Part shown: in pieces, positions 17,760 through 27,833 of the stretch
How the letters are laid out: the number at the start of each line of letters is the position of its first letter
How positions within the stretch are numbered: the first letter of the stretch is position 1
From: Symbiobacterium terraclitae
GTDB lineage: Bacteria; Bacillota; Sulfobacillia; Symbiobacteriales; Symbiobacteriaceae
Assembly: GCF_017874315.1 (NCBI RefSeq)
Contig: NZ_JAGGLG010000004.1
Location: 103,645 to 167,644, forward strand
Direction of reading: 5' to 3'
Length of the DNA: 64,000 nucleotides
Made by a program: the position numbers and the translations under genes
The notes under the pieces: generated by a model
The model's input: the letters and a program-made list of their open reading frames with translations, nothing else
Told to the model about the DNA's origin: nothing
Databases searched by the model: none

Positions 17760-18775
17760 GGCGCGCCCTCGCCCTCCTCCTGCTCCTCCTCTCGCTCCCG
17801 GCAGCGCCGATCGCGGCGGCGGCAGTCCCGGCCACGGCATACCTGGAGCAGCTGCAGGCCGCCGAGGGGCTGCTCGGCGAGGCCGAGGCGTCGCTGGCCC
17901 GGGGGGACGAGGCCGCTGCCCGGATGGCGGTGCGCTCCGCCGGCCAACGGCTGACGGGCATCGATCAGGTGGTCAGCCCGGCCGGGGAGGTCCGGGCTGA
18001 CCTCTCCGACCTGCAGGAGGCGCTGCGGGAGGCCGCGGCCGATCCCACGGCGCTGGGTAGCGCCAGGGAGGTGCTGGAGGCGCACCTGCGCGCGGCCGAG
18101 GAGCTCGTTGCAGCAGACGCAGTGGAGGCGCCGGGCGCCCGCGCCAGCCTGGACCGCGCCCTCGCCCAGGTCGCAAGCCAGTCGCTGCTGCAGCGGGCGC
18201 GCAACTGGTTCCTCAGACTGTTCCTGCGCGGGATCGACCGGGCCGAGCCCGCGTCCTTCCCGGTCTGGGCCTACTGGGTCGGCGGGGCAGTCGGCGCCCT
18301 CGCGCTCACCTGGGCGGGCATCGGCCTCTACCGTGCGCTCACCGGCCACGGCGCGGGCCGCGAGGGGGTGTGGGTCGGTGGGAGAGGGACCGCTTCCGCA
18401 CGGCCGCCGCAGCCCGCCGAGCTGCTGCAGCAGGCGCAGGCCGCAGCCGGGCGGGGCGAGTACCTGGAGGGGATCCGGCTCGCCCACCTCGCCCTGCTGC
18501 TCCACCTCGACCACCTGGACCTCATCAGCTACCGGCCGGCCCAGACCAACCGGGAGCACGAACTGCAGCTCCGGAGCCGCGGACCCTCCCTGCTGCCGGC
18601 GCTGCGGCGCCTGCACGACCTGGTGGAGGAGTGCCTCTACGCCGGACACCCGGCGCGTGCTGCCGAGTACGGGCAGGCCGAGTCCCTGGTGATGCAGCTA
18701 TGGCGAGAGGGGGATGCCGCATCAAGAAGCCAGGACGCGACGCCTGGCCGGTCATCGCCGGCCTCATCGCACTGA
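17756..18775 (+). CDS. DUF4129-type membrane protein
   Basis: 339 aa with a cleavable-looking signal peptide (residues 1-24), an Ala/Glu-rich helical ectodomain (about 25-140), one transmembrane helix near 180-200 (AYWVGGAVGALALTWAGIG) and a cytoplasmic tail. The tail contains YLEGIRLAHLALLLHL and the region QTNREHELQLR that marks DUF4129 proteins. Such genes usually accompany MoxR and DUF58. Function is not established. The ATG overlaps the upstream stop by 4 bp. Confidence 0.65.
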   Translation: MRRALALLLLLLSLPAAPIAAAAVPATAYLEQLQAAEGLLGEAEASLARGDEAAARMAVRSAGQRLTGIDQVVSPAGEVRADLSDLQEALREAAADPTALGSAREVLEAHLRAAEELVAADAVEAPGARASLDRALAQVASQSLLQRARNWFLRLFLRGIDRAEPASFPVWAYWVGGAVGALALTWAGIGLYRALTGHGAGREGVWVGGRGTASARPPQPAELLQQAQAAAGRGEYLEGIRLAHLALLLHLDHLDLISYRPAQTNREHELQLRSRGPSLLPALRRLHDLVEECLYAGHPARAAEYGQAESLVMQLWREGDAASRSQDATPGRSSPASSH

Positions 18776-19837
18776 TCTTCGTGGGCACGCTGCTGGGCGG
18801 CGGCAGCCAGGCCCGCTCGGCCATGGCTCCCGCCGGCTCCACCTACTCGCGGAGCCCTGACGGGCTTTCCGCCATCTACGCCGTCTTCGCCGACCAGCGC
18901 GCAGCCCTGCGCTGGAAACTGCCGCTGGACCGGTTGGACGACGACGTGGACCGGCTGGTGATCTGGAACGTGGAAGGCCTGAGGCCCGAAGAGGTGGAGG
19001 CGCTGGAGCGGTGGGTGGCGCGGGGACACGCTGCCCTGGTGGGGGGAGATCTGACCAACCCGCCGGCACCCTGGCCGGGCACGATCGACCCCGGAGTCCC
19101 CGGCAGCGCCCGGCCCGCAGCCGCCCACCCCGCCACCGCCGGCATCCGGGAGGTCTCGGTGGGGGGCGCCCACTTCCGGGGCGGGTCCGCGGATCAGCTG
19201 GTCCACCTGAAGGATGCGGGCGGGCGGCCGGTGCTGGTCTCCTGGCGGGTCGGGGAGGGCCGCCTCTTCTGGTCGGCCGACACCGCCTGGCTGAGCAACG
19301 CCCGCATCGGCGAGGCCCAGAACCTGGAGCTGGCGCTGCAGACCCTGATGCCCCGGGGCGGTGGCCAGGTGGCGTTCGACGAGTACCACCACGGCTACAC
19401 CTCACCCACCCACTGGTGGCAGCTTCTGCGGGAGTCGCTGAGGGCCTTCGCACTGCTTATGGCCGCAGCCCTGACGCTCTTCTTCTGGTCCTTCGGCGTC
19501 CGCTTCGGCTCGCCGCTGCCCGCGCCCGTCCGGCCGCCCCGGGCGGCGGTGGAGTACGTACACTCCATGAGCCAGCTCTACCGGCGGGCAGGCGCCGGGG
19601 AGGTGGTGCTGCGGGCCCTCTACCGCTCGCTCCGGGCCCACCTCGGCCGGCTGACGGGCGGCGTGGCGGACCTCTCCCACGCCGAGATCGCGCGCCGGGC
19701 GGCCCCCCGCTGCGGGGCCGCCGAGGCGGAGATCGAGCGGCTGCTGAACCGGACGGCGGATTCGAACCTGAAACCCTCCGAGGCCGAGCTGATCGCCCTG
19801 GCCCGGGACGTGGAGAACCTGCAAAGGAGAATCGACC

Positions 19838-19860
<23 letters not shown>
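18700..19860 (+). CDS. DUF4350-type membrane protein
   Basis: 386 aa with an N-terminal membrane helix (about 17-34), an extracytoplasmic Rossmann-like domain and a second helix near 260. The domain contains YSRSPDGLSAIYAVF, LVIWNVEGLRPEEVEALERWVARGG-type and GEGRLFWSADTAWLSN segments, as in DUF4350. The cytoplasmic tail contains SLRAHLGRL. The only ATG available overlaps the upstream gene by 76 bp and has a weak ribosome site. GAGAGGGGG precedes an in-frame ATC at 18721, so the true start may be a rare codon there. It overlaps moxR by 23 bp. Confidence 0.65.
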
Positions 19861-20793
<933 letters not shown>

Positions 20794-20794
<1 letters not shown>

Positions 20795-22107
20795 TGGCAG
20801 CCCGGCGGGTCATACGCCGGTTCAGCCCGACGCCCCTCCTGCCCCTCCTCCTCGCCCTGACGGCGCTCCCCTCCCTGTTCCCGGGGATGCTCTGGCTCAG
20901 CCTGGTGCTGGCCGGCCTGCTGGCGGCGGCGGCGCTGGCCGACCTGGCCGCCTCGCGCCACCAGATCGAGGCGGAGCGCCGGGTCGACGGGCCGCTCTCG
21001 CTGGGGGAGGCGGGCGCCATTGGCCTGGCCTTCCGCTGCCTGGGCGCGCCGGTGCAGCTGGAGGTGCGGGACGACCTGCCCATTCGCCTGGAGCCGGCGG
21101 CGAAGTGGCCGACCGTCAAGCTGCAGCCCGGGGCCTGGACCGAGGCGACCTACCGGGTGAGGCCGCGGCGGCGCGGCCGGTACGCCATCGGTCCGCTGCA
21201 CGGGCGCTACCGCTCCCCGCTGGGCCTTTGGCGTCAGACCATCACCTGGCCGCTGACGGACGAGGCGCGGGTCTACCCCAACCTGCGGGCCGTCAGGCAG
21301 TTCGAGGTCTCCATGCGCAAAGGAAGGCAGCTGGAGGGGCTGAAACGGGCCCGGCTTCGGGGGACGGGCACCGAGTTTGAGTCGCTCAGGGAATACCAGG
21401 AGGGGGACGAGTTCCGGGCGATCAACTGGCCGGCCTCCGCCCGGCGCGGCGGCCTGGTGACCAACCTCTACCAGGCCGACCGCTCGCAGCCCATCATGCT
21501 GCTCATCGACGCGGGCCGGCTGATGATCCCGCAGATCAAGGGCCTCTCCCGGCTGGACCACGCCCTGAACGCGGCGCTCCTGCTGGCGACGGTGGCCGCG
21601 GAGCGCGGCGACCAGGTGGGCCTGATGCTGTTTGGCGGCAAGGTGAAGACCTTCGTGCCGCCCCGCAAGGGCAGGGGCCACGTGATGGCCATGCTGGAGG
21701 CCATTTACGACGTTGCACCGGAGCAGGTGGAGCCCGACTACGGCCGGATGTTCGGCTGGTTCCGGGCCAGGCACCGCAGGCGGTCACTGGTGGTGCTCTT
21801 CACCGACCTGATGGACCCGGAGATCAACCAGGGGCTCATCGCCCACCTCTCGGCCATGGCCTCCCGCCACCTGGTCCTGGTGGTCACGCTGACCGACCCG
21901 GCGGTGCTCTCCCTCAGCCGCTGCCTGCCCGCCGATTCCCGTCAGGCATACGAGAAAGCCACCGCGCTGGAGGTGCTGGCACAACGGGCCGAGACCCGGG
22001 CCAGGCTGCAGCGCAGTGGCGTGATGGTGATCGACGTGCCGCCGGAGTCCTTCTCGACGGCGGTGGTCAACCGGTACCTGCAGATCAAGGAGCAGGGTCG
22101 CCTGTAA
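20794..22107 (+). CDS. DUF58 domain protein (MoxR partner)
   Basis: 437 aa. Two N-terminal hydrophobic helices (about 10-50) are followed by a beta-rich region and the DUF58 domain, with the signature REYQEGDEFRAINWPASAR near residue 200. A VWA-like segment IMLLIDAGRLM follows. The protein probably works with MoxR at the membrane. Its last 23 bp overlap the 3' end of the convergent SpoIIM-family gene. Confidence 0.85.
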
Positions 22108-23098
22108 GGCCGGCGGCCTCCTGCGCGCGGCCCTCGCCCGGCTGCTCTGGGCGCCGCCCGGGCAGCAGCCAGTAGGCGATGCCCAGGGCGAAGGTCACCG
22201 CGGCCACGCCGTACTTGCCCCATTCCGGGAGGCTCGCCATGGGGGTGATGAAGCCCTCGACGGCCGCGGCCACCAGGAAGAAGGGCAGCGAGCTCAGCAC
22301 CAGGATGGCTGCCCGCCGGGCGCCGGCCGCGAAGGCGGCCCCCCGGGTGAGGTCGCCGGGGGCGACGAGGGGCCAGCCCAGGCAGAACCCCGCCGCACCG
22401 GTGAGGAAGATCGCCATCAGCTCCAGGGCGCCGTGGGGCAGGATCAGCGCCCAGAAGGAGAAGGAGAGCCCGGCCTGGTGGAAGTGCGCGGCCAGAGCGC
22501 CGACGATCAGCCCGTTATAGGCGAGCACCAGTGCGGTGCCGACGCCGAGGGTGACGCCCAGGCCGAACGCCAGCAGGCCCACTCGTACGTTGTTGACCAG
22601 GATGTACGACCCGATCAGGGCGCGGGCCTCCACCGGCCAGATCTCGCCGCCGCGCGGCGCGGCCTCGTAGAAGCGCAGTTCCGGCGGCACCAGGGCGTCG
22701 GCCAGATTGGGGTCGTAGAGAATCGCGAGAAAGCCCACCAGCCCGCCCAGCGCCATGAGCCCCGCGGCGAGGAGCAGCGGCCGCCAGGCGCCGCGCACGG
22801 TGGCGGGGACGGTGTGGGCGAACAGCCGCCACAGGGAGCGCAGCCGCTGCGGCTCCTCCGCGTAGATGATGCTGTGCGCCTGCGTGACCAGCTGGTTCAG
22901 GTGGGCCTCGACCTGGCTGCCCGGAAAGTACGTGCGGGCGTAGGCGAGGTCGGACGCGGCGTGCCGGTACAGCCGGCCCAGCCGCTCCACCTGCTCCAGC
23001 GGAAGCCGCCTTGCACCCTGCTTCTGTACGGCGGCCAGAATCCCGGCCAGCTCCTTCCAGGCGTCCTGCCTGCGGGCCACAAACTGGTCCTGGTTCAC
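22085..23098 (-). CDS. SpoIIM / stage II sporulation protein M family membrane protein
   Basis: 337-aa protein with a soluble N-terminus (residues 1-95, LEQVERLGRLYRHAASDLAYARTYF) and about six helices with LVNNVRVGLLAFGLG, the hallmark of the SpoIIM/DUF95 family. It is longer than engulfment SpoIIM and belongs to the version that clusters with MoxR, DUF58 and RDD genes. An engulfment role is therefore not assumed. The GTG start at 23098 follows GGGAGGG. It is divergent from the RDD gene, with 28 bp between them. Confidence 0.8.
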   Translation of the reverse strand: MNQDQFVARRQDAWKELAGILAAVQKQGARRLPLEQVERLGRLYRHAASDLAYARTYFPGSQVEAHLNQLVTQAHSIIYAEEPQRLRSLWRLFAHTVPATVRGAWRPLLLAAGLMALGGLVGFLAILYDPNLADALVPPELRFYEAAPRGGEIWPVEARALIGSYILVNNVRVGLLAFGLGVTLGVGTALVLAYNGLIVGALAAHFHQAGLSFSFWALILPHGALELMAIFLTGAAGFCLGWPLVAPGDLTRGAAFAAGARRAAILVLSSLPFFLVAAAVEGFITPMASLPEWGKYGVAAVTFALGIAYWLLPGRRPEQPGEGRAQEAAGLTGDPAP

Positions 23099-23126
23099 TG
23101 AGAGACAGCCCTCCCGAGGTGATCAC

Positions 23127-23888
23127 ATGGATCCGATCCGCATCGACACGCCAGAGAGCGTCGACCTGTCCCTGGAGCCGGCGGGCCTCGGCAGCCGCTT
23201 TCTGGCGGCCCTGATCGACGCCCTGGTCCAGTACGGCGTGATCTTCGCGCTGATGTTGGTGACGCTGCCGTCGTTCTCCATCGCGGCCATCTTCGAAGAG
23301 GCGACCGCCTTTGCGACGATCAACTTTGTACTGGCTATTCTGCTCGTGGCCGTCGCACTCCTGTTCTTTCTGTACAAGCTGCTCCTTGAGGCCCTGTGGA
23401 ACGGCCAGACGCTCGGCAAACGCGCCGTGGGCATCCGCGTGGTTCAGGCCAACGGCATGCCGGTCACCTTCCTGCAGGTGGTCATCCGCAACCTGCTGCG
23501 GATCATCGACTACCTGCCCGGCTACTACCTGATCGGTTCGATCTGCGTGCTCGCCACCCGCCGGCGGCAGCGCCTGGGCGACCTGGCCGCGGGCACGGTG
23601 GTGGTGCGCGACCGCCCGGCGGAGCTCCCCGTGGTGCCTGACAGGCTCTCCCACACGCCGGTGACGGACCTGACCCGGCTGCGGGAGCACGTGCTGCGGC
23701 TCAGGGAGGAGGATCTGCTGCCCGCCAGGGGCTACTGGCAGCGCCGGCTGCAGCTGGACGGCCCTTCCCGGGCCCGGGTGGCGGCCAAGGTCGCGGAGGG
23801 GCTGGCGGCCCGGATGAGCTGGACGGACCCGCTGCCGCCGTACCCGGACGATTTCATCGAGGAGGTCCTCTACGTGCGGGCGCACTGA
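23127..23888 (+). CDS. RDD family membrane protein
   Basis: 253 aa. The RDD domain (about residues 15-150) has the opening GLGSRFLAALIDALVQY with the Arg-Asp pair, a helix-rich core and LGKRAVGIRVVQANG. A soluble tail of about 100 aa follows. GAGGTGAT lies 3 nt before the ATG. RDD proteins have been linked to ion transport, but no substrate can be inferred here. Confidence 0.85.
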   Translation: MDPIRIDTPESVDLSLEPAGLGSRFLAALIDALVQYGVIFALMLVTLPSFSIAAIFEEATAFATINFVLAILLVAVALLFFLYKLLLEALWNGQTLGKRAVGIRVVQANGMPVTFLQVVIRNLLRIIDYLPGYYLIGSICVLATRRRQRLGDLAAGTVVVRDRPAELPVVPDRLSHTPVTDLTRLREHVLRLREEDLLPARGYWQRRLQLDGPSRARVAAKVAEGLAARMSWTDPLPPYPDDFIEEVLYVRAH

Positions 23889-23930
23889 CCGTCGTCGCCT
23901 GTTTCCTGGAGGGCGCTGTTGACAGGTCCT

Positions 23931-23977
23931 CTGCGTGCGGGCAACGAAGGTTGTCGCCGGGTTGCCCGATGACGCAG
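23931..23977. repeat. Long imperfect hairpin between the RDD gene and nfo
   Basis: Nested arms CTGCGT / ACGCAG and CGGGCAAC / GTTGCCCG enclose a 15-nt loop. There is no T-run. It starts 42 bp after the RDD stop and could be that gene's terminator or a structured RNA in the 170-bp gap. Confidence 0.45.
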
Positions 23978-24058
23978 CTCGCAGGTCCTCAACGCGTGCA
24001 CATTGACCTGCCGCGACAGGCTCAGGGAGAGGTATACTAAACTTTGAGGTGAAGTCAG

Positions 24059-24898
24059 TTGAAGCTTGGCTGCCATATCAGCATCAGCAAGGGGTTCCCC
24101 CAGGCGGTGGAGAACGCCCACAAGCTGGGCTGCGAGTCGTTCCAGTTCTTTACGAAGAACCCGCGGGCGTTCCAGGGCAAGGCCGCCGATCCCGAGGCCG
24201 CGGCCCGAGGCCGCGCCCTGATGGCGGAGTACGGGCTGGTAGCGGTAGCCCACGCGCCTTACATCACCAACCTCTCCACGCCGGACCCGGAGCTGCAGGC
24301 GATCTCGATTGCCTCGCTGAAGCAGGACCTGGAGAACGCCGAGGCCTTCGGCGCCGTCGGCTGCGTCTGCCACATGGGCAAGCACGTGGGCGAGGGCGAG
24401 GCGTACGGCATGTCCCGCATGGTGGAGACGATCAACCGCCTGCTGGAGGCGTACACCGGCCCCTGCCTGCTCCTCCTGGAGAACACGGCGGGGCAGGGAT
24501 CCGAGCTGGGCACCCACCTGGAGCAGCTCATGGAGGTGCGCAGCCGGGTGGAGCAGCCGGAGCGCATCGCCTTCTGCTTCGACACCTGCCACGCCTTTGC
24601 GGCGGGCGTCTACCTGCCAGAGGAGTGGGAGGCGTTCGTGGCGCACGCCCGGGAGATCGGCTACTGGGAGTTGCTCAAGGCGGTGCACCTGAACGATTCC
24701 AAGTTCGAGCACGGCAGCCGCAAGGACCGGCACGCCAACCTGGGCAAGGGCTTCATCGGCGAGGCCGGCATCGCGGCGCTCCTGCGCTCCGGGGCGTTCG
24801 ACGGGCTGCCGGTGGTACTGGAGACGCCGGTCAAGGACGAGGCCGAGTACGGCCCGGAGATTGCGTACGCCCGGTCGCTGCTGCAGCGGGACGCATGA
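24059..24898 (+). CDS. nfo: Deoxyribonuclease IV (AP endonuclease, Nfo)
   Basis: 279-aa zinc-dependent AP endonuclease of base-excision repair, TIM-barrel fold. The family motifs are present: GCHISISKG at the N-terminus, LLLENTAGQGSELG, FCFDTCHAFAAG and HLNDSKFEHGSRKDRHANLGKG. The start is TTG at 24059 with GAGGTGA 7 nt upstream. TATACT at 24034-24039 could be a -10 element, but no -35 is convincing. Confidence 0.95.
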   Translation: MKLGCHISISKGFPQAVENAHKLGCESFQFFTKNPRAFQGKAADPEAAARGRALMAEYGLVAVAHAPYITNLSTPDPELQAISIASLKQDLENAEAFGAVGCVCHMGKHVGEGEAYGMSRMVETINRLLEAYTGPCLLLLENTAGQGSELGTHLEQLMEVRSRVEQPERIAFCFDTCHAFAAGVYLPEEWEAFVAHAREIGYWELLKAVHLNDSKFEHGSRKDRHANLGKGFIGEAGIAALLRSGAFDGLPVVLETPVKDEAEYGPEIAYARSLLQRDA

Positions 24899-24976
24899 TG
24901 CTGCCGGGAGCCCCGTTATGCCTCCCGGCCGGCGGCCCTCCTGCCGGCACGCAGGTGACCGCTGTCGCAGGAGTAT

Positions 24977-25014
24977 GACAACCCCCACGGGGCATCCGCC
25001 CCGCGGGGGTTGTC
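24977..25014 (+). terminator. nfo terminator
   Basis: 17-nt arms beginning GACAACCCCC and ending GGGGGTTGTC with one mismatch and a short loop, followed by TCGTTCT. Confidence 0.75.
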
Positions 25015-25134
25015 TCGTTCTGCGCGGGAGCCATCCTGGGTGGCATCTGCCACCAAGTGGGGTTTCTCCGGTAGGATTTCTACACTTTAAAGTCTAATAG
25101 TAGAGGCTACAACGTCCCCTGGAGGTGTCCCGCA

Positions 25135-25839
25135 ATGTCCGCTCCGCAAGTGCTGCCCAGCCTCCCGCCGGAGACGTTCCCCGCGGGCAGCAGGGCCGCG
25201 CTGCCGATCGTCCTCGGCTACCTGCCCATCGGTTTCGCCTTCGGCGTGCTGGCAAAAACCGCCGGCTTCTCAGTCGCCGAGGTGGGGCTGATGTCGCTGC
25301 TCGTCTACGCCGGGTCCTCCCAGTTCATCGGCGCCGAGATGTTCGCCGCCGGTGCGGCCTTCCCAGCCATCGTCTCCACGACCTTCCTGGTCAACCTGCG
25401 GCACCTCCTGCTCAGCACCGCGCTGCTGCCCTCGTTCCGGCAGAACCGCCCGGCGGTCAACGCCCTCCTCTCCTACGGCATCACCGACGAGACCTTCGCC
25501 GTGAACGCCTCCCTGCTGCGGGGCCGGCCCATCGGGCCCGCCTTCGTCGCCGGGCTGCACGTGACGTCCCAGGCCAGCTGGATCGCCGCCTCGATGGCGG
25601 GTGCGCTGGCCGGCGGGATCGCGACCAACCAGGAGGCCCTGGGGCTCGACTTCGCGCTCTCGGCCATGTTCATCGGCCTGCTGGTGCCCCACCTGCGGGG
25701 CGAGGGCGCCGGCAGCCGCCAGATCGCGGCCCTGGTGGCGGCGGTCATCGCGGTGGCGATGGGTCTCCTGGGCGAGCCCAGCTGGGGCGTGATCGTCGCG
25801 ACGGTCGTCGCCGCCACGGTGGGGGTGATGATCCGGTGA
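25135..25839 (+). CDS. azlC: AzlC family branched-chain amino-acid exporter subunit
   Basis: 234-aa membrane protein, large subunit of the AzlCD/YgaZH type exporter for branched-chain amino acids. It contains LGYLPIGFAFGVLAKTAG and YAGSSQFIGAEMFAAGA, which are family signatures, and about seven helices. TGGAGGTG precedes the ATG. It overlaps azlD by one base. The upstream gap holds the palindrome ACTTTAAAGT (25082-25091) with no clear promoter. Confidence 0.9.
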   Translation: MSAPQVLPSLPPETFPAGSRAALPIVLGYLPIGFAFGVLAKTAGFSVAEVGLMSLLVYAGSSQFIGAEMFAAGAAFPAIVSTTFLVNLRHLLLSTALLPSFRQNRPAVNALLSYGITDETFAVNASLLRGRPIGPAFVAGLHVTSQASWIAASMAGALAGGIATNQEALGLDFALSAMFIGLLVPHLRGEGAGSRQIAALVAAVIAVAMGLLGEPSWGVIVATVVAATVGVMIR

Positions 25840-26165
25840 TGACGGTGCGCACCGAGGTGCTGCTGCTGTTTATGGGTATGGCCCTGGTCACCTACCTGCC
25901 CCGCATGCTGCCCATCGTGGTCCTGAGCCGGTTCAAGATGCCGCCTCTCCTGCTCCGGTGGCTGGAGTTCATCCCGGCGGCGGTTCTCTCGGCCCTGCTG
26001 GCGCAGGGCCTGCTGCTGGACGGCCAGCGACTGGCGCCGCCGCCCGCCAACCCCGCCCTGCTGGCTGCGCTGCCTGCGTTTGCGGTGGCGATCTGGACGC
26101 GGAGCCTCATGGGGACAGTGGTCGTCGGAATCGCCGCCATGGCGCTGCTGCGGTATCTGGCGTGA
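25839..26165 (+). CDS. azlD: AzlD family branched-chain amino-acid exporter subunit
   Basis: 108-aa small partner of AzlC with three to four helices and the typical segments VTYLPRMLPIVVLSR and FIPAAVLSALLAQGL. The start may be ATG at 25839 (TGATG junction) or GTG 3 nt earlier. Confidence 0.88.
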   Translation: MTVRTEVLLLFMGMALVTYLPRMLPIVVLSRFKMPPLLLRWLEFIPAAVLSALLAQGLLLDGQRLAPPPANPALLAALPAFAVAIWTRSLMGTVVVGIAAMALLRYLA

Positions 26166-26255
26166 GCAGTGCGTCGGCGGCTGTGGGAAGTGTAAAGCCG
26201 GTGCCGGCTGGCCGCTGACGTGGTCGCAGACTTCCCGCCTCACACCGCCCCGGGC

Positions 26256-26966
26256 TCAGTTGGTCAGGTACGGCCGCAGCTTCTCCAGCGTCTTCTGGCC
26301 GATGCCCGACACGTTGATCAGGTCGTCCACCCGCCGGAAGGGCCCGTGCTCGGTGCGATAGGCGATGATCGCCCGCGCCGTCGCCGGACCGATGCCGGGC
26401 ACGCTCTCCAGCTCGGCCTGGGAGGCGGTGTTGATGTTGACCAGCGCCTGGCCGCCCGCACCGCTCCCCTCGAGCGTCGTCGCCACGGGCTGGTAGGTGG
26501 CCCCCTGCGCCCGAGGCGGCGGCGGGGCGGCGGGCTCCAGGTCGGCCTGCCGGTAGACGTAGATCTTGGCCCCGTCCACCAGCGGTGCGGCGAGGTTGAG
26601 CACGCCGGGCACCGCGTCGGGCAGGGGGCCGCCGGCCGCGACGATCGCATCGTGCACCCGGGAACCCTCGGGCAGCGTGTAGACGCCGGGCGCGTTGACC
26701 CCGCCCTCCACGTGGACGACCACTTGGCGCGCCGGCGGCCCAACGGGCGGCGCCTCCGCTCCACCCGGTGCGGACGCGCCGTCGGGAGCTGCAAGCGCCC
26801 CGCTCTCCAGCTCCGCGAGGAAGGCCGCGGCCTTCAGGGCGCGCTGATCCGCCTGGTACAAGGTGTATCCCCGCCAGGCGAGCCCGGCGACGCAGAGCGC
26901 GAGGAGCGCGGCGATCGCCATCCGCATCGCCGGTGTGAACTGGATGATCGAACCCATCCCCTTCAC
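26256..26966 (-). CDS. comEA: Competence DNA-receptor protein ComEA
   Basis: 236 aa with an N-terminal membrane anchor (about 14-30), a Pro/Ala linker, an SLBB domain (VVVHVEGGVNAPGVYTLPEG) and a C-terminal double helix-hairpin-helix DNA-binding domain (NINTASQAELESVPGIGPATA, ISGIGQKTLEKLRPYL). ComEA binds incoming DNA outside the membrane and passes it to ComEC. It is separated from comEC by about 14 kb and lies downstream of the BON gene. Confidence 0.92.
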   Translation of the reverse strand: MKGMGSIIQFTPAMRMAIAALLALCVAGLAWRGYTLYQADQRALKAAAFLAELESGALAAPDGASAPGGAEAPPVGPPARQVVVHVEGGVNAPGVYTLPEGSRVHDAIVAAGGPLPDAVPGVLNLAAPLVDGAKIYVYRQADLEPAAPPPPRAQGATYQPVATTLEGSGAGGQALVNINTASQAELESVPGIGPATARAIIAYRTEHGPFRRVDDLINVSGIGQKTLEKLRPYLTN

Positions 26967-27020
26967 CCCCGGTCAGGCACTTCGCCGGACACCCATAATT
27001 TTCCTGCCAATGGCTTACAG

Positions 27021-27051
27021 GCCCCTGCCGGTCGCGCTGACCGGCGGGGGT
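27021..27051 (-). terminator. Hairpin downstream of the BON gene
   Basis: 13-bp arms GCCCCTGCCGGTC / GACCGGCGGGGGT (one wobble) with a 5-nt loop, 16 bp after the BON stop. It lacks a T-run. It separates the BON gene from comEA. Confidence 0.55.
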
Positions 27052-27067
27052 CTGTTGAAGCGCTACG

Positions 27068-27775
27068 CTAATGCACCTCGCGGTCCTCGGGCAGCATCTC
27101 GTCTTCCGTGACGAGCAGGGCCTCCACCTTCGCCGCGCCGCGGATGTCGTGCATCGCCGTCTTGATGCGGCTCCGGTCCTCCCGGGTGCGCACGATGCCC
27201 TTCACGTGGAGCACGCCGTCGGCGCAGTAGACCTGGAACCTGCCCGGGTCGTAGCCCATCCGCTCCAGGAGGCGGAGGGCAGCCCGGGAGACGTCCGCGT
27301 CGTCCTCCTCCTTGCCGACGCCCACCTTCACCCGCTCCGACCGGACCTCCCGCACCCCGGGGACCGACTCTGCCAGCCGGGCGGCCTTCTCCACGTCGCC
27401 GTAGCTGTCCGCCTCGCCCATCAGGGTGACGACGCCCTTCTCCACCCGGGCCCCGATGCGGCGGTACTCGGGCACCTCGGCCAGCCTGGCCGTGACGGCA
27501 CCCTCCAGGTCCCGGTCGTCCCGGTCGCCGAGGGTCTCCTCGTGGGCGACGGTGATGTCGTTCGCGACCCGTCGGACGCCGGGGATCTTCCGCACGATCT
27601 CCTCCGCGGCGGTCTTATGCGAGAGGGCGTCGACCACGCCCGTGAGCCGCACCTCGCCGTCCGCGGCCGACACCTTGACGTCGATGCCCGCCGAGTCGGT
27701 CTGGGCCAGAAGGGCGTCCTTGATCTCCTTCACCAGGTACTCATCGTGGTTGAACGTGCGCTCAGGCATTCGCAT
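27068..27775 (-). CDS. Protein with three BON domains
   Basis: 235 aa made of three BON (OsmY-like) domains at about residues 8-75, 78-145 and 160-230. Each has the V.L.G.v.....a..a..ia..vpGV..V.n.i pattern, for example VRLTGVVDALSHKTAAEEI. BON domains usually contact phospholipid or other surfaces under stress. There is no signal peptide, so this one is probably cytoplasmic. It follows the nitric oxide reductase gene by 58 bp on the same strand. Confidence 0.8.
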   Translation of the reverse strand: MRMPERTFNHDEYLVKEIKDALLAQTDSAGIDVKVSAADGEVRLTGVVDALSHKTAAEEIVRKIPGVRRVANDITVAHEETLGDRDDRDLEGAVTARLAEVPEYRRIGARVEKGVVTLMGEADSYGDVEKAARLAESVPGVREVRSERVKVGVGKEEDDADVSRAALRLLERMGYDPGRFQVYCADGVLHVKGIVRTREDRSRIKTAMHDIRGAAKVEALLVTEDEMLPEDREVH

Positions 27776-27833
27776 TCTCCTCCCCAGGGACGCTCCTCCG
27801 CTAGTCTGCCCGCCTGCCGTCGGCCCTATGGGC

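Noticed and set aside
25082..25107. Operator for an Lrp-type regulator before azlC
   Set aside because: The ACTTTAAAGT palindrome is short and AT-rich by chance, and no azlB/Lrp gene is adjacent.
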